DNA of 64,000 nucleotides from Kurthia zopfii (GTDB lineage: Bacteria; Bacillota; Bacilli; Bacillales_A; Planococcaceae): NCBI RefSeq assembly GCF_003143955.1, contig NZ_QFVS01000005.1, positions 1 to 64,000 on the forward strand, given 5' to 3'. Within the stretch, counting starts at the first letter, position 1. Each line of letters starts with the position of its first letter. Below the pieces are notes generated by a model. It was not told the origin of the DNA. It did no database searches and saw nothing but the letters and a program-made list of their open reading frames with translations. Both the position numbers and the translations under genes were made by a program. This document shows positions 59,674 to 64,000 of this stretch, in pieces.

Positions 59674-60204
59674 TTAAGCAGGGTTTGCTTCAATCTCAAC
59701 TTTGATTTTAATATCTTCACCTACAAGTACGCCGCCAGTTTCTAAAGCAGCATTCCATGATAGACCGAAGTCTTTACGGTTAATTTTCGTTTCAGCTTCG
59801 AAAGCTACAACTTCAACACCCCATGGGTTTGTACCTTTACCACCGTATTCCACATCAAATGTTACGGGACGAGTAACATCTTTAATTGTGAAATCACCTG
59901 TTAATTTGTATTCATCTGCGTCTGTTTTTTTAATGTCTGTCGCTACGAAAGTCATTTTAGGGAATTTGTCAGCATCGAAGAAATCTTCAGAGCGTAAGTG
60001 ATTATCACGATCTTCGTTGCGTGATTCAATGCTTGCTACGTCAATTGTGAATTTGATTTCAGCATCCGTTAAATCTTCAGGGTTTAAATTCATTTCAGCA
60101 TCGAAGTTTTCAAATGTACCTTTTACTTTTGAAATCATCATATGTTTTACTTGGAATCCTAAGTGTGAATGTGCTGCGTCTACTTTATATGCTTGTTTTG
60201 TCAT
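59674..60204 (-). CDS. YceI family polyisoprenoid-binding-type protein
   Basis: This 176-residue lipocalin-like beta barrel protein has the YceI pattern: YKVDAAHSHLGFQVKHMMISKVKGTFENFDAEM, SRNEDRDNHLRSEDFFDADKFPKMTFVATDI and VGEDIKIKVEIEA. No signal peptide, so cytoplasmic, unlike the E. coli periplasmic protein. It is 12 bases after the dioxygenase gene and probably cotranscribed with it. Ligand unknown, presumably hydrophobic (isoprenoid-like). Confidence 0.9.
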   Translation of the reverse strand: MTKQAYKVDAAHSHLGFQVKHMMISKVKGTFENFDAEMNLNPEDLTDAEIKFTIDVASIESRNEDRDNHLRSEDFFDADKFPKMTFVATDIKKTDADEYKLTGDFTIKDVTRPVTFDVEYGGKGTNPWGVEVVAFEAETKINRKDFGLSWNAALETGGVLVGEDIKIKVEIEANPA

Positions 60205-60216
60205 TGTTATTTCCTC

Positions 60217-61089
60217 CTAGTATGTTGTTAACTGTTGTACTTCAAATATCATTTCATTTTGATTGATATCTTCCACTATCACTTTTTCCCCAACTTGCTC
60301 GTATGAAACATCATGTTTTTGTAAATTTGCCGTTAGTTTTTCTAATTCTTCAATAGAAGAAATATTTAAAGAGAAACTTACTAATCCAGTTGCGATTTTA
60401 GGCGCATTCGGGATACCGCGGCCATTCCATAAGTTCATGGCGATGTGATGATGATAGCCACCCGCTGAAATGAACCATGCTGAACCACGGAAGTTTGTTT
60501 TTAAATCAAAACCAAGTGCATCAAAATATAATTTAGCTACTTCATCATTTAAATCTGAAACATTCAAATGCATATGCCCTAAAATCGTACCAGTCGGGAA
60601 ACCTTCCCAAGCACGGTTCGGATCATGCAAGGCTAATATACTTTGCACATCAACAGGCAATGTATCTGTTTGTACCATGCCTTGCTCATCAATTACATAA
60701 GATGATTTTGGACGGTCATGGTAAATTTCGATGCCGTTGCCTTCAGGATCATTTAAATAAAATGCCTCTGAATAAATATGGTCACCTGCGCCAGTGAATT
60801 GAATACCTTCATTCGACAGATTCGCGATTACATGGCCGAAATCTTCACGGCTAGGAACTAAGAGCGCAAAATGGAAAAGTCCTGTTGTTCTCGCTGGGCG
60901 AGGGATGACATCGTCTTCAGTTGTTAAGATGAGAATCGTTCGACCATCTACACCGAATTTCACTAAGTCATTCGTTTCTTCTATTATTGTGAAGCCTAAT
61001 TTTGAATAAAATGCTTTTTGTTTTGAAAAATCCTGCACTCGAATCTTTGTATAACCGAGTTGCATTTGTGGATCTAATTTGTAATTCAT
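60217..61089 (-). CDS. CatE/MhqE-type ring-cleaving dioxygenase
   Basis: This 290-residue VOC-superfamily protein has two repeated glyoxalase-like halves. Metal ligands appear as H in GLFHFALLVPSREDF-type context, in GHMHLNVSDL, and E in GNGIEIYHDRP. It resembles Bacillus CatE (catechol-2,3-dioxygenase) and MhqE, which cleave catechols and hydroquinones. It is divergent from an HxlR regulator, the class (YodB, CatR) that controls catDE in B. subtilis, and close to azoR. It is first gene of a unit with the YceI protein. Confidence 0.85.
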   Translation of the reverse strand: MNYKLDPQMQLGYTKIRVQDFSKQKAFYSKLGFTIIEETNDLVKFGVDGRTILILTTEDDVIPRPARTTGLFHFALLVPSREDFGHVIANLSNEGIQFTGAGDHIYSEAFYLNDPEGNGIEIYHDRPKSSYVIDEQGMVQTDTLPVDVQSILALHDPNRAWEGFPTGTILGHMHLNVSDLNDEVAKLYFDALGFDLKTNFRGSAWFISAGGYHHHIAMNLWNGRGIPNAPKIATGLVSFSLNISSIEELEKLTANLQKHDVSYEQVGEKVIVEDINQNEMIFEVQQLTTY

Positions 61090-61117
61090 TACGTTTACAC
61101 CCTTTCGCTTTTATCAC

Positions 61118-61130
61118 TTACTATTTGTAA
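61118..61130. promoter_or_regulatory. Inverted repeat in the dioxygenase-HxlR divergent region
   Basis: TTAC-TATTT-GTAA forms a perfect inverted repeat 29 bases before the dioxygenase start, in the shared promoter region, a likely HxlR-type operator. The assignment rests on position and symmetry only. Confidence 0.45.
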
Positions 61131-61232
61131 CCTACTATATATTAATAAATTAATTACGTCAAGTAAATAAGTTACGATGTTTTACATTTTCTTTTGTTAT
61201 GGTTACAATATGATAGTAATGAGGTGAGTAGA

Positions 61233-61538
61233 ATGGAACAAAAAGAACTGTGTCCAAGACTTTCAAAAGCAATGGATTTAATCGGTAAACGCTGGGTAGG
61301 ATTAATTTTATATGAGCTATTAGATGGCCCACAGAGATTTAATAAAATCCAAAATGATCTACCGATTAGTGGTCGATTATTATCAGAAAGACTAAAAGAG
61401 CTTGAAAAAGAAGGTTTAGTTAAGAGAGAAGTATTTACAGAAATTCCTGTTCGAGTGGAATATTCATTAACTGACAAGGGTATGAATTTAAAAAGTACAA
61501 TAGATGAAATCGAAAAATGGTCGAAAGAGTGGCTTTAA
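61233..61538 (+). CDS. HxlR-family transcriptional regulator
   Basis: This 101-residue winged-HTH protein starts MEQKELCPRLSKAMDLIGKRWVGLILYELLDGPQRF. Cys7 sits where YodB and CatR have their redox-sensing cysteine. LPISGRLLSERLKELEKEGLVKREVFTEIPVRVEYSLTDKG completes the HxlR fold. GAGGTGAG precedes ATG 61233; the upstream extension to 61194 is not used. Divergent from the dioxygenase gene; it probably senses quinones or electrophiles there. Confidence 0.88.
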   Translation: MEQKELCPRLSKAMDLIGKRWVGLILYELLDGPQRFNKIQNDLPISGRLLSERLKELEKEGLVKREVFTEIPVRVEYSLTDKGMNLKSTIDEIEKWSKEWL

Positions 61539-61621
61539 TGTCGATTTACGAGTAAAATATTTATTGTATATTCATATGTATATAAATGAATTTATTCGAG
61601 AAGGGAATGGATATTTCCATA

Positions 61622-62545
61622 ATGAAATTACAATGGGCGAAAGAAATAGCAGAATTTATTGATCCAACAAACGTAAAAGTTGATGAACCATTAAATAAAT
61701 ATACGATGACAAAACTGGGCGGTCCTGCAGATGTTTTTGTAATGGCGGAAACAGAGGAACAAGCTGGTCAAGTTGTGAAGTATGCACGTAAAAATAATGT
61801 GCCGATTTTCTTATTAGGAAATGGTTCAAACATGGTCATTCGTGATGGTGGTATTAGAGGGATTGTTTTAAATCTTTCCAAGCTGGATCAAATCCATATT
61901 GACGGTACGACAGTTTATGCGCAATCGGGGGCTTTAATTATCGATGTGTCCCGTGCAGCTGCAGCAGAATCACTGACAGGACTTGAATTCTCATGTGGGA
62001 TTCCAGGATCAGTCGGTGGCGCAATGGCGATGAACGCAGGCGCATACGGTGGCGAGATTAATGACGTCATCGAGAGCTGTAAAGTATTAACACAGGAAGG
62101 CGATGTCATCGTTCTTTCAAAAGAAGAATTAGAGTTAGGTTACCGTAAGAGTATTATTCAATCACAAGGATTTTATGCATTATCTTCAATTTTCCAATTA
62201 CAAAAAGGAAATAAACAAGAGATTGATGCGACGATTGAGGACTTTACTTTTAAACGTACATCTAAACAACCACTTGAATTCCCGTCAGCAGGTAGTGTTT
62301 TCAAAAGACCTCCAGGCATGTTCGCAGGGAAGTTAATTCAAGATAGTGAATTACAAGGTAAGGGTGTTGGCGGTGCAGAAGTATCGACGAAACACGCTGG
62401 ATTCATTATTAATAAAGACAATGCAACTGCGACGGATTATATCGAAACAATTCGTATGGTCCAAAAAGTTGTCAAAGAAAAGTTCGATGTGGAACTTGAA
62501 ACGGAAGTTCGTATTGTCGGAGAAGACGCAGTACCAACAAAATAA
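61622..62545 (+). CDS. murB: UDP-N-acetylenolpyruvoylglucosamine reductase
   Basis: This 307-residue FAD enzyme of peptidoglycan precursor synthesis has the type II MurB pattern: LGNGSNMVIRDGGIRGIV, CGIPGSVGGAMAMNAGAYGGEI, SAGSVFKRPPG, and TEVRIVGE at the end. The start is unclear: ATG 61622 has AAGGGA 15 bases upstream, whereas ATG 61607 touches it; both are weak. Length is normal for either choice. Confidence 0.93.
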   Translation: MKLQWAKEIAEFIDPTNVKVDEPLNKYTMTKLGGPADVFVMAETEEQAGQVVKYARKNNVPIFLLGNGSNMVIRDGGIRGIVLNLSKLDQIHIDGTTVYAQSGALIIDVSRAAAAESLTGLEFSCGIPGSVGGAMAMNAGAYGGEINDVIESCKVLTQEGDVIVLSKEELELGYRKSIIQSQGFYALSSIFQLQKGNKQEIDATIEDFTFKRTSKQPLEFPSAGSVFKRPPGMFAGKLIQDSELQGKGVGGAEVSTKHAGFIINKDNATATDYIETIRMVQKVVKEKFDVELETEVRIVGEDAVPTK

Positions 62546-62554
62546 TCAAAAATT

Positions 62555-62588
62555 GAGGCGATCCTGCAAATTGGGGTTGCCTCCTTTT
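62555..62588 (+). terminator. Intrinsic terminator after murB
   Basis: GAGGC (62555-62559) pairs with GCCTC (62579-62583), with inner CC/GG pairs, followed by CTTTT. Confidence 0.6.
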
Positions 62589-62607
62589 ACATAATGGAGG
62601 AAATCGC

Positions 62608-63366
62608 ATGAAATTCGTATCATGGAATGTAAACGGTATTCGAGCAGCAGTGAAAAAAGGCTTCATGGATTACTTTAATGAAGTAGATGCAGACTTTTTC
62701 TGTATTCAAGAATCTAAATGTCAAGCGGGACAAATTGAATTAGACTTACCTGGCTATGAACAATACTGGAATTATGCAGAGCGCAAAGGTTATTCAGGCA
62801 CAGCTATTTTCACAAAACATACACCACTATCAGTAAAATACGGTGTTGGAGAAAATGACAGTGAAGAAGAAGGACGAATCATCACATTAGAATATGAAAA
62901 ATTTTATATGGTGACAGTTTATACCCCAAATACGAAAAGAGATTTATCACGCTTAGAAGGTAGATTGCAGTGGGAAGATGAATTGAAAGCGTATTTGAAA
63001 GAGTTAGACGAAGTGAAACCCGTCATCTACTGCGGTGATTTGAATGTCGCGCATACGGAAATTGATTTGAAAAATCCGAAAACGAATGTTGGAAATGCTG
63101 GCTTCACAGATGAAGAAAGAGGACGCATGACGCGCTTATTGAAAGCTGGATTTACGGATACTTTCAGACATCTATACCCTGATACGACAGATCGCTACAC
63201 ATGGTGGTCATATATGAGTAAAGTACGTGAACGAAATATCGGTTGGAGAATCGATTATTTCATTACTTCAGATTGCATCGTACCAGCGATTGAAAAGGCG
63301 GAAATCCACGATCAAGTTCTAGGGAGTGATCACTGCCCAATCCTGCTTGAAATGAAGGAATTCTAA
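62608..63366 (+). CDS. exoA: Exodeoxyribonuclease III (AP endonuclease)
   Basis: This 252-residue endonuclease/exonuclease/phosphatase-fold enzyme of base excision repair has catalytic motifs SWNVNGIRA, FCIQESKCQ, DLNVAHTEIDLKNPK, WWSYMSKVRERNIGWRIDYFI and GSDHCPI with the last histidine. It matches ExoA/XthA in length. GGAGG-type RBS precedes ATG. It ends with a one-base overlap into fluC. Confidence 0.95.
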   Translation: MKFVSWNVNGIRAAVKKGFMDYFNEVDADFFCIQESKCQAGQIELDLPGYEQYWNYAERKGYSGTAIFTKHTPLSVKYGVGENDSEEEGRIITLEYEKFYMVTVYTPNTKRDLSRLEGRLQWEDELKAYLKELDEVKPVIYCGDLNVAHTEIDLKNPKTNVGNAGFTDEERGRMTRLLKAGFTDTFRHLYPDTTDRYTWWSYMSKVRERNIGWRIDYFITSDCIVPAIEKAEIHDQVLGSDHCPILLEMKEF

Positions 63367-63725
63367 TGACCGTACTATTGGTTTTTATTGGTGGAGCAAT
63401 CGGAACTCTTTTGAGATTTGCTGTTAATTCTGTCGTGGAACCCGTCTCAGCGCTATGGATTGTAAATGTAGTCGGAAGCTTTCTGATGGGCTTATTTCAA
63501 AGATACTTTATGGTGCGCGATGAGCGAAATTGGCAGCTGTTTTTGACGACGGGGATGCTAGGCGCATTTACGACATTTTCAGCATTTAGCGCACAATGGC
63601 TCATGCTCGTGAAAAGTCATTTCTGGCTTTCGATGAGCTTCGCATTTGGCATGACATTAAGTTGTATTATTGCCGCGGGAATTGGATTTGTCATCTACAG
63701 ACGTAAAGGAGTGAGCGTGAAATGA
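63366..63725 (+). CDS. crcB: Fluoride exporter subunit CrcB/Fluc, first of a pair
   Basis: This 119-residue four-helix Fluc channel subunit has GGAIGTLLRFAVN, NVVGSFLMGLF and TGMLGAFTTFSAFSAQWL (TTFS fluoride/phenylalanine region). It dimerises antiparallel with the second gene product. It overlaps exoA by one base and the next gene by four (ATGA). No fluoride riboswitch is seen upstream because the gene directly follows exoA. Confidence 0.9.
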   Translation: MTVLLVFIGGAIGTLLRFAVNSVVEPVSALWIVNVVGSFLMGLFQRYFMVRDERNWQLFLTTGMLGAFTTFSAFSAQWLMLVKSHFWLSMSFAFGMTLSCIIAAGIGFVIYRRKGVSVK

Positions 63726-64000
63726 TTTATGTAGCGCTAGCGATTAGTGGGGGAATAGGCGCGGTCGGTCGCTTTCTTCTTGCGAAAATGTTTTCAACTA
63801 AATTAAATGCTTTCTATATACCGACTTTAATCGTCAATATAATCGGTAGTTTCTTCATTGGAATGACGTTGCAAGTACTCGTGGAGCAGCCTACATTTAC
63901 AGCAATTGTGGCAACAGGCTTTCTAGGAGGCTTCACAACTTTTTCAACATTTTCCTTTGATGTTATTAAATTAATGCAACTTCAAAGATTATCCACAGCT
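63722..64000 (+). CDS. crcB: Fluoride exporter subunit CrcB/Fluc, second of a pair (cut by window edge)
   Basis: The partial frame encodes 93 residues: YVALAISGGIGAVGRFLLAKM, LIVNIIGSFFIGM and TGFLGGFTTFSTFSFDVIKL, a second Fluc homologue. Tandem crcB genes with ATGA overlap make a heterodimeric channel in Bacillales. The reading frame continues beyond base 64000. Confidence 0.9.
   Translation, partial: MIYVALAISGGIGAVGRFLLAKMFSTKLNAFYIPTLIVNIIGSFFIGMTLQVLVEQPTFTAIVATGFLGGFTTFSTFSFDVIKLMQLQRLSTA

Noticed and set aside
63300-63366. Fluoride riboswitch before the crcB pair
   Set aside because: The genes begin inside or at the end of exoA; there is no leader and no riboswitch consensus.
1-64000. 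CRISPR arrays, rRNA, tRNA, prophage, toxin-antitoxin or defence islands
   Set aside because: No regularly spaced direct repeats, no cloverleaf with CCA-type end, no integrase or phage structural gene, and no toxin partner for the small XRE gene was seen.

Overview
The window is AT-rich, with Bacillales-type genes, strong AGGAGG-like ribosome binding sites, consensus sigma-A promoters, intrinsic terminators behind most genes and frequent TTG/GTG starts. Gene content (SipS-type signal peptidase, MhqD/AzoR, YwnA/YwnB, YclNOPQ-like and YwbLMN/EfeUOB-like iron uptake, NiaP, citG-like fumarase with a TTG start) points to an aerobic, endospore-lineage Firmicute close to Bacillus. The Planococcaceae (Lysinibacillus/Solibacillus/Kurthia group) is my best guess, but this is inference. 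It is ordinary chromosome: there is no rRNA, tRNA, CRISPR array, prophage or complete transposon. The only mobile DNA seen is the right end of an IS200/IS605-type element at the extreme left edge.

Layout. 1-7.8 kb: IS remnant, menA, rlmA-like methyltransferase, CoA-disulfide reductase, GNAT, VanZ, a SEC-C protein, a dynamin/Era-like GTPase, a small DUF7662-type protein and a UPF0316 membrane protein. 8-19 kb: plsC, an XRE regulator, signal peptidase I, a low-molecular-weight tyrosine phosphatase, a zinc peptidase, a YebC-type regulator, YdcF, a second SEC-C paralogue, an M3 oligopeptidase, an AI-2E-family permease, the quinone-stress esterase mhqD with its operator, two tiny membrane proteins and a surface-protein-like gene broken by an amber codon. 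19-36 kb: an MMPL transporter, the Pit/DUF47 phosphate pair, fumC, a TDT exporter with divergent LysR, the Fur-controlled efeO-efeB-efeU operon, a methyltransferase, NhaC, PutP and a VOC protein. 36-52.5 kb: hflX behind an elaborate leader, a peptide (POT) transporter, the Fur-controlled siderophore ABC operon (YclNOPQ type), PAP2 phosphatase, MFS/LysR pair, ZIP transporter, the ywnA/ywnB pair, thrC-thrB and niaP. 52.5-64 kb: a MazG-like pseudogene, an M20 amidohydrolase + enolase-superfamily racemase + GyrI-like operon, a DUF7662-GNAT fusion, ppaC, a DsbA-like protein, azoR, YceI, ring-cleaving dioxygenase, HxlR regulator, murB, exoA and a crcB/fluC pair cut by the window edge.

How the parts work together. 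Two Fur-boxed operons provide elemental iron (EfeUOB) and ferric-siderophore uptake. An electrophile/quinone response is spread over 41 kb: mhqD and azoR carry nearly identical MhqR-type palindromes at their promoters, and a catE-like dioxygenase is divergent from an HxlR (YodB/CatR class) regulator. The YwnA-like Rrf2 regulator and the YwnB-like gene each carry the same 7-5-7 palindrome, which suggests autoregulation plus control of the neighbour. The M20 hydrolase and racemase genes look like the N-succinyl-amino-acid racemase pathway for D-to-L amino acid conversion.

Most notable for follow-up: (i) the hflX leader, in which a 13-codon upstream ORF sits inside a long three-part hairpin ending in a U-run, followed by a second intrinsic terminator; (ii) a terminator hairpin whose 3' arm is the Shine-Dalgarno of a methyltransferase gene; (iii) the TGTAACY-N5-AGTTACA operator pair; (iv) two genes each disabled by a single in-frame stop codon.
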